Part shown: positions 1 through 6,745 of the stretch, in pieces
Layout of the letters: each line of letters starts with the position of its first letter
Numbering within the stretch: the stretch's first letter is position 1
DNA from: CAYSPO01 sp964432945
GTDB lineage: Bacteria > Bacillota > Clostridia > Tissierellales > Peptoniphilaceae
DNA length: 11,436 bases
Assembly (NCBI GenBank): GCA_964432945.1
Contig: CAYSPO010000039.1
Coordinates: forward strand, 1 to 11,436
Reading direction: 5' to 3'
The notes under the pieces: generated by a model
Told to the model about the DNA's origin: nothing
Database searches by the model: none
Seen by the model: only the letters and a program-made list of their open reading frames with translations
Program-made: the position numbers and the translations under genes

Positions 1-1711
1 CTTCCCTATTGTTAGTAAACAATATAACTTGATTATTGTGTGAGTATAAGCTTAAAAGTTCAAATAATTTATTCATTCTATTATAGTCTAAATAATTACT
101 TACATCATCTAAAATCAAAGGTAAACTTGATTTTGATTTGTATTGATGAACGGCTATCCTAAAAGAAATATTAATTGCTTGTATTGTACCAGAGCTTAAA
201 TAACTTACATCAACGTAGTCCATTTTTTCCTTATCATAGACACTTAAATTATAATCCTTATCAAGAATTATTTTTTCATATCTGGAATCAGTTAAATATT
301 TTATAGTCTCAGAAATATTTTTAGCCAAATCTTCTTGAAAAATCTGTCCTAAATCTTCTTCTGTTTTTATAATAGATTCAACAATTAACTCATTAACCTT
401 TATTTCATCTAAAAGTTCACTTTTTTCATTCTTTAAATCTTCTAATTCTTCAAATATTTCTCTTTGCATAATTAATTTGTCTTTTGCATTATTTAGTTTG
501 AAATTTATTTCTGTTAAATTATCCTTTAATAAATTGATTTTTTCTAATAATTCTCTTTCTGATAGGGTATCGGTATTTTCTAATAAAGTAACTTTATAAG
601 CTTTTACAGGCTTGACTAAATCTCTATATTCATCGAGATTACTTACTCCAGCTTCAGAAAATGCTGTATCTATTTCACCTTTTAGAAAATTTATTTTATC
701 TTCTCTATCGTCTTCTGTACTATCAATTTTTTTAGATAAAGGAATAATTAAAAAGCTAATTAAGAATATTAGAAAATATAAAGGCTTTCTAAAGAAATAA
801 AACAAAATGCTGCTAATAACAAATCCCAATATTATAAATAAAAATTTATTTCTATATAAATTAAATTTATTATCTTTAGAGTAAGATTTTCTAGATTCTC
901 TGATTAAATCATTATAAGTTTTTATCTTATAAAGTAAATCCTCGTATTCTTCAAAGCTAATCTCATTATTATAAGTTTCCAATTTAGCATATATAATTAA
1001 ATTTAATTTTATTTTCAACTTATTTTCAATAGTTATTTTTTCTTTTTCATATCTATCTATCAAAACCTTATTGGAATTTAATTCTATGACTCTATCTTCT
1101 AACTTTATAATTTCTTTATTCAAAAGTCCAAGTTCTTTATTAGAAACTCTATCTGTACCTATTTCTTGATTTCTTTTTAGTAAATTGATTTTGATTTGCT
1201 CTAAATTTAATTTATTATCGTCTTCATAAAATTCCTTTATAAATTCATTTTTTATAGAACTTTTATCTTTCTTATCTATCCAAGGGTTTTTTAAATCAAT
1301 GCTTATAATGCTATTAAATGTTTCTTTAGATATATTAAAAAACAAATTAGGCAAATCTCTTGGATCCGATAGTTTGATTTCTTCATTTTTACTCAGATTA
1401 ATCAAATTATAATCCTCAGAATTAAAATTCCTAAATAAATGATAATTCTCGCCATTATATGTAAATTCTAATGCTCCAGAATATTTTTCACTATACCAAG
1501 GTCTATCTTTTTCTTTAGCATCTTTTTCAATTAACAATGATTTAGAATTTGACTTATAATAGCTATAAAACATAGCACTAATGAATCTAAAGATTGTTGA
1601 TTTTCCTGCTTCATTATTACCAAAAATAACATTAAAACCTGATTTAAGTTCGATGTTCTCATCGGTATATTTACCAAAATTCATCTTCAGATTATTTAAT
1701 ATTAGTTTCAT
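1..1711 (-). CDS. SbcC/Rad50-like (YhaN-type) AAA/ABC ATPase with central membrane hairpin, C-terminus cut by window edge
   Basis: Predicted ATPase partner of the SbcD-like nuclease encoded just upstream, acting on DNA ends. I translated it from ATG at 1711; it is open to base 1, giving 570 visible residues. The N-terminal half-nucleotidase holds Walker A GNNEAGKST at residues 31-39. A Lys/Glu-rich helical region runs from about 180 to 440, interrupted by two hydrophobic helices (about 290-307 and 310-325, separated by Arg-Lys). The C-terminal half has ABC signature SYLSSG (503-508) and Walker B LPLILDD ending at Asp535-Asp536, then NYLD. The last visible residues, ILFTNNRE, sit where the H-loop His is expected, so only a short tail is probably missing. 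No cysteine was seen in the coiled-coil region, hence no zinc hook. The start overlaps the nuclease gene by 20 nt and has a GAGGT ribosome binding site inside it. The family is clear; substrate and exact orthology to YhaN are inferred. Confidence 0.88.
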   Translation of the reverse strand, partial: MKLILNNLKMNFGKYTDENIELKSGFNVIFGNNEAGKSTIFRFISAMFYSYYKSNSKSLLIEKDAKEKDRPWYSEKYSGALEFTYNGENYHLFRNFNSEDYNLINLSKNEEIKLSDPRDLPNLFFNISKETFNSIISIDLKNPWIDKKDKSSIKNEFIKEFYEDDNKLNLEQIKINLLKRNQEIGTDRVSNKELGLLNKEIIKLEDRVIELNSNKVLIDRYEKEKITIENKLKIKLNLIIYAKLETYNNEISFEEYEDLLYKIKTYNDLIRESRKSYSKDNKFNLYRNKFLFIILGFVISSILFYFFRKPLYFLIFLISFLIIPLSKKIDSTEDDREDKINFLKGEIDTAFSEAGVSNLDEYRDLVKPVKAYKVTLLENTDTLSERELLEKINLLKDNLTEINFKLNNAKDKLIMQREIFEELEDLKNEKSELLDEIKVNELIVESIIKTEEDLGQIFQEDLAKNISETIKYLTDSRYEKIILDKDYNLSVYDKEKMDYVDVSYLSSGTIQAINISFRIAVHQYKSKSSLPLILDDVSNYLDYNRMNKLFELLSLYSHNNQVILFTNNRE

Positions 1712-2753
1712 TTCCAACCTCAGTTACTAAAGAAAGTACTTTTTGTATAGCTTTAGTTTTTATCATTTCTTTTTCTTCAGATTCACTTATGTTATTTATA
1801 AGCTGTGAAACTGCTTTGTTTTCTTTTAAATAAGCTGAGTTATCTAGAAATAATTCTTCTTCAATAAATTCAACATAATAAAAATTACTTTCTGATATTT
1901 TTTTTATCCAATCAAGCATTTTATATGTTTTTTCATTTAACTTCCCTTTAAGATTTATTCTTTGAAAATCCTTTGATGTACTTAAAGATTTTATATTATT
2001 TAATAAATCATTTTCATTCATATCCGGAGATAAAATTAAATCGTTTTGTATGAATTTTCTAAATGAAAAATCTACAAATTCTATATCCCTATAAGATTTA
2101 TCTAGATTTACTCTTAAAAAGCCTTTTTTGCCTAAATCTCCGAAATCCATAGGCTCAAATGAACCACTATAATATATATTATCTAAAATTTTATCAGCCT
2201 TATGAATATGACCTAAAGCAATATAGTCAAAGCCAATACTTTCTAGCTTGCTAGGGTTCATATACATATACCCTGAGTCAGAATATAAATCTGAATGAAG
2301 GCACAAAATATTTATAAAAGATTTATCTAGGTATACATCAAAGTTAATTTCATTATAATATGACTTATCCCAAGCAACTCCATATATTCGAGTTCTTTTT
2401 TCTATGAATTCAAAATAATCTAAGCTATCTTTATTAAAAACTTTTACATTTGTAGGTAAGTATTCTTTACTATATGAGCCTATCGGATCATGATTACCTG
2501 GGCAAATTATAATATTTTTGTCAGGATGATTAGAAAATATATCATATAGCTTATAAAGATTTCCTTGTGTAAAGTACTGACTTTCAAATAAGTCCCCTAC
2601 TATTAAAACAAAATCAGAGTTTTCGCTAGACAATAGTCTTGAAAGACTAAGCCATGCTTCTAATCTTCTTTCTTTAGCAAATTTACTAGGATAAGAACAA
2701 TTATTAAGTTTTCTTTCTAAGTGAACATCTGCAAGATGAGATAAATTAATCAT
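1692..2753 (-). CDS. SbcD/Mre11-like (YhaO-type) metallophosphoesterase, DNA repair exonuclease family
   Basis: Calcineurin-like phosphoesterase of the SbcD/Mre11/YhaO group, 353 residues, expected to be a two-metal DNA nuclease working with the ATPase encoded next. The metal-site motifs are in order and intact: Asp9-x-His11 (LADVHL), Asp54 (VGDLFE), Asn87-His88 (PGNHDP), His153 (LHSD), and His182-x-His184 (LGHIHK). They are followed by SGSFEPMDFGDLGKKGF, which is characteristic of the SbcD/YhaO capping region. The C-terminal 120 residues are helical and probably hold the ATPase-binding segment. It is somewhat shorter than typical YhaO/SbcD proteins (around 400). The ATG at 2753 lies inside the last codons of the patatin gene (8-nt overlap), and its own 3' end overlaps the ATPase start by 20 nt, so the two subunits are probably made in coupled fashion. 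Not secreted: no signal peptide. Confidence 0.9.
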   Translation of the reverse strand: MINLSHLADVHLERKLNNCSYPSKFAKERRLEAWLSLSRLLSSENSDFVLIVGDLFESQYFTQGNLYKLYDIFSNHPDKNIIICPGNHDPIGSYSKEYLPTNVKVFNKDSLDYFEFIEKRTRIYGVAWDKSYYNEINFDVYLDKSFINILCLHSDLYSDSGYMYMNPSKLESIGFDYIALGHIHKADKILDNIYYSGSFEPMDFGDLGKKGFLRVNLDKSYRDIEFVDFSFRKFIQNDLILSPDMNENDLLNNIKSLSTSKDFQRINLKGKLNEKTYKMLDWIKKISESNFYYVEFIEEELFLDNSAYLKENKAVSQLINNISESEEKEMIKTKAIQKVLSLVTEVGNETNIK

Positions 2754-3588
2754 TTAACATCAATAACCTTTTAAAATTATTTTGACCTTGTTTGTATCCA
2801 TCGCAATATAACTCTTCCATTTTTTCGAAATCTAAATGTTCGAAAGACAGATTTACTTCTTTTTCTGGCATAAAACACATACAATCATTATTTTTTTCCA
2901 TATAAAGAGAAAACTCTTTAGCTTCATTATATGACTTATACCTAGAATTAGAAGAAAAAATTACATTTGGATAAGGAACAATTTTACTTATATCTGTCTT
3001 AATTGGTTCATATGATTTTCTATATTCCATATCTCTAGTTAAGACAACTACTTTTTTGTTTTTACTGTCATTAAAAGATTTAAAAACAGGAATAGGGTCA
3101 GAAAATCCTCCATCATAATATATTTCATCATTGAAATTTACCTCTTCTGCAAACATTGGTACAGCGCAAGATCCGGCTATTACCTTAGATAAATCATCTA
3201 CATTTTTAATTAACTCAGAAGAAATATATTCACTTTGCCCAGTATTTGCATTTAGTAGAACTGAATATAATTTCGAGCTAGAATTTTTAAAAGTTTGAAA
3301 ATCAAAATTATAGTAATCATTTAAAAACTTTTTATAAGTACTTACTAAATCTACAAGTTTGTTATTTTCTTGTTTTTCATTATAATTATTTTTTACTAAA
3401 CTTATTAGTGAGTCTTTAAAATCCCTATTTCTTGCTAAAAAAACTGCCCCTACAATACTTCCTGCAGAAACACCATAAATATTTTCAAAATAAATATCAT
3501 TATCTAGAAAATAATCTATTAAACCTAAAGTGAAGGCACAACGCACGCCTCCACCTTCTAAAATTAAATCAGCTTTTATATTAACCAT
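2746..3588 (-). CDS. Patatin-like phospholipase (YjjU-like)
   Basis: Patatin-family serine acyl hydrolase of 280 residues. The oxyanion-hole motif EGGGVR is at 11-16, the nucleophile elbow G-V-Ser41-A-G at 39-43, and the catalytic Asp159 in DGG at 159-161, so the Ser-Asp dyad is complete. The family cleaves acyl chains from phospholipids or related esters. There is no signal peptide or obvious membrane helix, so it should act from the cytosol on the inner membrane face. The C-terminal part (MPEKEVNL..., then a helix with Y-x-x-G-x-x-x) looks like the YjjU type. B. subtilis also has a patatin gene (ylbK) near tmcAL, rsmD and coaD, but here it sits in an operon with the nuclease pair. An AAGGAAGG ribosome binding site precedes ATG 3588, and the 3' end overlaps the nuclease gene by 8 nt. 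The natural substrate is unknown. Confidence 0.88.
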   Translation of the reverse strand: MVNIKADLILEGGGVRCAFTLGLIDYFLDNDIYFENIYGVSAGSIVGAVFLARNRDFKDSLISLVKNNYNEKQENNKLVDLVSTYKKFLNDYYNFDFQTFKNSSSKLYSVLLNANTGQSEYISSELIKNVDDLSKVIAGSCAVPMFAEEVNFNDEIYYDGGFSDPIPVFKSFNDSKNKKVVVLTRDMEYRKSYEPIKTDISKIVPYPNVIFSSNSRYKSYNEAKEFSLYMEKNNDCMCFMPEKEVNLSFEHLDFEKMEELYCDGYKQGQNNFKRLLMLND

Positions 3589-3605
3589 ATAAACGCCTTC
3601 CTTTA

Positions 3606-3830
3606 TTAACCTTCAAATTCATCCTTTAATATTTCATATAGGACTTTAGCTTCCTCTTCTGTTATGGTTACACCTTTACTCATTCTAGTGTGATCTGGCG
3701 ACCATTCTCTGATATCATACTTTGCTTCTCTTTCATTCCAACTTACTAGATTAAACTCTTTTCTCCAGCCTTTCGCGTTCTCCGAAAGAACTCCTATTTG
3801 CTCCACAACTTCAAATTTAAATTCAGCCAT
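3606..3830 (-). CDS. YdbC-family PC4-like single-stranded nucleic acid binding protein
   Basis: Small 74-residue protein matching the bacterial YdbC family, whose fold resembles the eukaryotic coactivator PC4 and which binds single-stranded DNA (a Lactococcus member has been studied structurally). Visible features are an N-terminal beta-rich half (FKFEVVEQIGVLSENAKGW), the conserved core RKEFNLVSWNE and KYDIREWSPDH, the turn RMSKGVTIT, and a C-terminal helix (EEEAKVLYEILKDEF). The conserved W and basic positions are those expected for strand binding. It has a perfect AGGAGGAG ribosome binding site, part of which overlaps the stop codon of the preceding gene (8-bp gap). It lies immediately upstream of the patatin, nuclease and ATPase genes. 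A role in protecting or presenting ssDNA to the nuclease complex is inference from position. Confidence 0.85.
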   Translation of the reverse strand: MAEFKFEVVEQIGVLSENAKGWRKEFNLVSWNEREAKYDIREWSPDHTRMSKGVTITEEEAKVLYEILKDEFEG

Positions 3831-3838
3831 AACTCCTC

Positions 3839-4471
3839 CTAATTTAGTATATTTCCCTCAGGTAATAAATTAAGCAGAACATCGTCAAGATCTGTTTTTA
3901 TTCCTTTTAGGAAATTTAATGATTCTTTTAAGTCTTTTTTCTTATTAATCAAGTCTTTCTCACTTTGAACAGATTCTACAACTTCTTCTGGTAAAAATTC
4001 TTTTAGACTTGCTTCTATTTCATTATTAATACTTATCTTTTCTTTAATATCAGATAAGTCAATATTTGGCCATGAAATACTATCCCATTTTTTAGAAGAT
4101 GTTTTGAATGAAGGATCAAGAACAAGTAAAGACTTATTAATATCTTCCATTGTCTTTCTAATATCGAGATTCATTTGACCATCTATGTCATTTCTTATTT
4201 TATTTATTTTATTAGATAAATCTGAACCAAGTTTATCATAATTTTTAAATTCTTTATCAGTTAAGATATAATACTCATTTAATTCCATATCATCTTCTGT
4301 TATCATAGATGAAAAAATTAATTCGATAATTCTATTAGTTTGCACAATTTCTTTTTCTAGTGCATATTTTTCTGCAAGGTATGGCCCAAGTTCATACATA
4401 TACTTTAATGATGAAATTGCAATATATTCATTCACTTTACTATTTGTTTCATTTTGTATTTGTTTAACCAT
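3839..4471 (-). CDS. Unrecognised 210-residue helical protein, first gene of the nuclease operon
   Basis: I do not recognise this family. The protein is soluble-looking, rich in Lys, Glu, Asp, Asn and Ile, has no cysteine, no signal peptide and no membrane segment. Residues about 10-60 and 85-115 look like long amphipathic helices. A less regular centre contains the tryptophan-bearing stretch KKWDSISWPNIDLSD, followed by a proline break (LPEEVVES) and a Lys/Asp-rich helical C-terminus that could form a coiled coil (DLINKKKDLKESLNFLKG). The reading frame is convincing: AAGGAGGG ribosome binding site, ATG at 4471, codon use like its neighbours, and a stop that runs into the ribosome binding site of the ssDNA-binding gene. 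As operon leader it may be an adaptor or regulator of the downstream DNA-processing proteins, but that is only context. Confidence 0.75.
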   Translation of the reverse strand: MVKQIQNETNSKVNEYIAISSLKYMYELGPYLAEKYALEKEIVQTNRIIELIFSSMITEDDMELNEYYILTDKEFKNYDKLGSDLSNKINKIRNDIDGQMNLDIRKTMEDINKSLLVLDPSFKTSSKKWDSISWPNIDLSDIKEKISINNEIEASLKEFLPEEVVESVQSEKDLINKKKDLKESLNFLKGIKTDLDDVLLNLLPEGNILN

Positions 4472-4489
4472 ATTCCCTCCTTCTATAAT
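4460..4489 (+). promoter_or_regulatory. Candidate promoter of tmcAL
   Basis: TTGTTT (4460-4465) is followed after 18 nt by a perfect TATAAT (4484-4489), which would start transcription near 4496 with a leader of about 67 nt. The -35 box lies inside the first codons of the opposite gene. A second perfect TATAAT at 4538-4543 lacks a recognisable -35 and would leave only about 13 nt before the ATG, so it is the weaker choice. Either way the element overlaps signals of the leftward operon. Confidence 0.35.
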
Positions 4490-4530
4490 TTTACCATATA
4501 TTGAAGAAAACTTAAATTTACTAAGAGTTT

Positions 4531-4559
4531 ATTGTAGTATAATAATTAAGAGGTGACAA
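4531..4559 (-). promoter_or_regulatory. Candidate sigma-A promoter of the leftward nuclease operon
   Basis: On the minus strand, TTGTCA (4559-4554) and TACAAT (4536-4531) are separated by exactly 17 nt, each one base off consensus. The predicted start is near 4524, giving a leader of about 50 nt before ATG 4471. The -35 box overlaps the ribosome binding site of tmcAL on the other strand. A second possible -10, TAAAAT preceded by TGG (4493-4488), would leave a leader of only about 10 nt and is less likely. Confidence 0.55.
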
Positions 4560-4562
4560 AAT

Positions 4563-5723
4563 ATGATAGTATGTGCAATCATAGCAGAATATAACCCATT
4601 CCACAATGGGCATCTATATCAGATACAGCAAATCAAAAAGACTCTAAACGCTAGTCATATTGTTGTTATTATGTCAGGCTCGTTTGTTCAAAGAGGCCAA
4701 TCTGCCATAATCAATAAATATAATAGAGCAAAGCTTGCAATAGATAATGGTGTTAATTTAGTTATCGAGCTTCCAAGCTATTATACCCTTCAAAGTGCAA
4801 AGTATTTCGCCCAAGGTGGAGTAAATATATTAAACTCATCGAATGTAGTAGATTATTTAGTCTTTGGGAGTGAATCTAATAATAAAAGTATAAAATCAGC
4901 AAGTGAAATGATTTTTTCAAATGAAGATATATATAATGAAAATATTAAACATTATATGAACTTAGGTAACTCTTATGTAAAATCTACTCGACTTGCATTA
5001 GAGAAGTTAGGTGTTGATTGTAAGTTAGGATCTAACGATATTTTAGCCTTAGAATATACCAATGCACTCAGAAATAAAAATATAAAAGGATATTCAATTA
5101 TTAGAAAAGGTCAAAACTATCTCTCTACTGAAAAGTCTAATTCTTTTCCAAGTGCAAGCTATATAAGAGAAGAATTAAGAAATAAAAAAATAGAAAATTT
5201 AGTTGATGAAGTACCTAAAAATGTTTTTGAGTACTTATATAAAAACAAAATAAATAAAAGTATGAATAACGAGTACTTTGATATTCTTAAATATAAGGTC
5301 TTTGTTGAAAAAAAATCTTTTAATAAAATTATTTCCTATGAAAATGGAATGGAAAATTTAATCAAGAACAATTTGATTAAATCAAATAATATTGATGAAT
5401 TGATCGATAAATGTACATCAGCAAGATATACAAAAGCTAGAATTTCAAGATTTATCTTATCTTATTTACTGGATATGGAAAAAATATCTAATGTAGAATC
5501 TTATAATTATATAAGACCTCTTGCTTTCGATAGTAAAGGAATTCAAGTTTTGAATTTAATGAAAAACAATTCGGAAATTCCTATAGTATCTAAATTTTCA
5601 AATTACTATAAGAGTAATAATAATCCCTTGCTAAATTTAGAATTAAAAGCTAGTAACCTTTATAATCTTAATGAAACTTTAGTTAACGAAGACTTTTATA
5701 TTAGTCCTTTTTATAAAAAATAA
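4563..5723 (+). CDS. tmcAL: tRNA-Met cytidine acetate ligase (YlbM family)
   Basis: TmcAL makes N4-acetylcytidine at the wobble base C34 of elongator tRNA-Met, using acetate and ATP through an acetyl-adenylate. This protein, at 386 residues, is of normal length. The HIGH-type nucleotidyltransferase motif is at 9-17 (EYNPFHNGH). Further family blocks are MSGSFVQRGQSAIINKYNRA, NDILALEY and FPSASYIRE. The C-terminal helical part is the tRNA-binding region. A ribosome binding site AGAGGTGA (4549-4556) precedes the ATG. It is the only complete gene on this strand, divergent from the nuclease operon and convergent with the recG/coaD operon. Presence of tmcAL close to rsmD and coaD matches the B. 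subtilis ylb region (ylbH, ylbI, ylbM). No acetate kinase gene follows it here. Confidence 0.95.
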   Translation: MIVCAIIAEYNPFHNGHLYQIQQIKKTLNASHIVVIMSGSFVQRGQSAIINKYNRAKLAIDNGVNLVIELPSYYTLQSAKYFAQGGVNILNSSNVVDYLVFGSESNNKSIKSASEMIFSNEDIYNENIKHYMNLGNSYVKSTRLALEKLGVDCKLGSNDILALEYTNALRNKNIKGYSIIRKGQNYLSTEKSNSFPSASYIREELRNKKIENLVDEVPKNVFEYLYKNKINKSMNNEYFDILKYKVFVEKKSFNKIISYENGMENLIKNNLIKSNNIDELIDKCTSARYTKARISRFILSYLLDMEKISNVESYNYIRPLAFDSKGIQVLNLMKNNSEIPIVSKFSNYYKSNNNPLLNLELKASNLYNLNETLVNEDFYISPFYKK

Positions 5724-5775
5724 AATCAGTGCCTTTCTATAAATCGATTGCAATTTTATAGAAAGACACTGGTTT
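5723..5775. terminator. Bidirectional intrinsic terminator between convergent tmcAL and the coaD operon
   Basis: A 53-nt inverted repeat. The outer stem of 9 bp pairs 5723-5731 with 5767-5775 (one G-T wobble). After a single C-A mismatch (5732/5766), an inner 11-bp stem pairs 5733-5743 with 5755-5765, leaving an 11-nt loop. Read leftward, the hairpin is followed by a good U-run (GATTTTATTTTTTATA). Read rightward, the following sequence is T-rich but broken by A runs. It lies between two converging stop codons (5723 and 5788), so it probably stops both transcripts and prevents antisense read-through. Confidence 0.85.
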
Positions 5776-5787
5776 AAAATTATTAAT

Positions 5788-6264
5788 TTAATTTTTTCTT
5801 AATTCATCTCTATTTTCTTCAATTACAGACATTACCTTTTGAAGATTTTCTTGAGATTTGGCTAAAATATCATCTACATAAGCGATACTTTGTAATTGCA
5901 TATTTCTAGCTGCTTGCTCTGCATTAGCTTGGATTGATTGAGCTTTTTCTCTAGCTTCTGAAACTATTTCATGATCGCTAACCATTTGGTTTGCTTGATC
6001 TCTAGCACTATTTATAATGCTATCTGCTTGGCTTTGAGCTCCTGAGATGATATTTTCTGATTCAAGCCTAGCTTCATTCAGAATCCTATCTCTTTCTTCA
6101 GTAACCCAGTTTGCTTGTTTAATCTCTTCTGGCAGATTTTGTCTCATATCATGAATAATATCATAAAGTTCATCTGCATCAATCATAACTTTTTTAGAAA
6201 ATGGAACTGAACCTGCATTTTCTATTAAATCTTCAATTTCTTCAACTAATTGTATAATGTCCAT
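5788..6264 (-). CDS. Hendecad-repeat coiled-coil protein, SepIVA/DivIVA-like, downstream of coaD
   Basis: 158-residue soluble protein, probably a cytoskeletal or envelope-organising factor. The N-terminal module (about 1-60: LVEEIEDLIENAGSVPFS, then VMIDADELYDIIHDMR and LPEEIKQA) resembles the start of actinobacterial SepIVA-type and clostridial proteins often labelled ATPase or ATP synthase B-like. The rest is coiled coil with an 11-residue period: 64-74, 75-85 and 86-96 each begin (E/G/S)A and carry Ile/Met/Val at the same places, then a 6-residue insertion (97-102), then 103-113 and 114-124. There is no membrane helix, so a true F0 subunit b is unlikely. It is the last gene of the operon, with a 9-bp gap from coaD and an AGGGAGG ribosome binding site. 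The SepIVA relationship is from memory of motif patterns and needs profile confirmation. Confidence 0.75.
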   Translation of the reverse strand: MDIIQLVEEIEDLIENAGSVPFSKKVMIDADELYDIIHDMRQNLPEEIKQANWVTEERDRILNEARLESENIISGAQSQADSIINSARDQANQMVSDHEIVSEAREKAQSIQANAEQAARNMQLQSIAYVDDILAKSQENLQKVMSVIEENRDELRKN

Positions 6265-6273
6265 ATGTCCTCC

Positions 6274-6744
6274 CTAAAATTTTTCTTTTAATTTATTTTC
6301 AACTTCCTTAGGTACAAAACTTGATATATCCCCTTTATACGAGGCTACTTCTTTAACCAAGCTCGAGCTTAGAAATGAATATTTATCCCCTGTTACCATA
6401 AATAATGTTTCAATATCAGGATACAAAACTTTATTAAACATCGACATTTGCATTTCATATTCAAAATCTGTTACAGCCCTTAATCCTCTTACTATAACAT
6501 CAGCTTGAGTTTGCTTTACATAATCAACAAGCAAACCATCAAACGATTCTACAATTATTTTATCACAATCTTTGTACAAAGTATCGATTAATTCTACTCT
6601 TTCTTCAGAAGTGAATAGCAAATTTTTATTTTTATTGTTTAGTACTGCGACAATCACTTTATCAAATTTATTCAAACATCTATCAATAATGTCCTTGTGT
6701 CCATATGTAATTGGATCAAAACTACCAGGATATAAAGCTATCAT
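6274..6744 (-). CDS. coaD: Phosphopantetheine adenylyltransferase
   Basis: CoaD transfers AMP from ATP to 4'-phosphopantetheine, giving dephospho-CoA, the penultimate step of coenzyme A synthesis; it acts as a cytosolic hexamer. The 156-residue length is typical. Nucleotidyltransferase motif YPGSFDPITYGH is at 5-16, with the T-x-G-H catalytic pair Thr13/His16. The family block VIVRGLRAVTDFEYE is around 87-101, and the C-terminal SSSLVKEVA block binds ATP. The ATG at 6744 lies one base beyond the rsmD stop codon, and the ribosome binding site (AAGAAGG) is inside the end of rsmD, so translation is probably coupled. The rsmD-coaD pair is one of the most conserved bacterial gene neighbourhoods. 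Confidence 0.97.
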   Translation of the reverse strand: MIALYPGSFDPITYGHKDIIDRCLNKFDKVIVAVLNNKNKNLLFTSEERVELIDTLYKDCDKIIVESFDGLLVDYVKQTQADVIVRGLRAVTDFEYEMQMSMFNKVLYPDIETLFMVTGDKYSFLSSSLVKEVASYKGDISSFVPKEVENKLKEKF

Positions 6745-6745
6745 A

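Noticed and set aside
612..800. 62-codon rightward open frame
   Set aside because: Lies opposite the SbcC-like ATPase coding sequence, has no ribosome binding site and a low-complexity product; a shadow of the real leftward gene.
4488..4516. Leftward extended -10 (TGGTAAAAT) as promoter of the nuclease operon
   Set aside because: It would start transcription at the ribosome binding site and has no convincing -35; the TTGTCA-17-TACAAT pair fits better.
5788..6264. F0 ATP synthase subunit b for the coiled-coil protein
   Set aside because: No N-terminal membrane helix and no other ATP synthase genes nearby; the Ala-rich repeats alone explain such a label.
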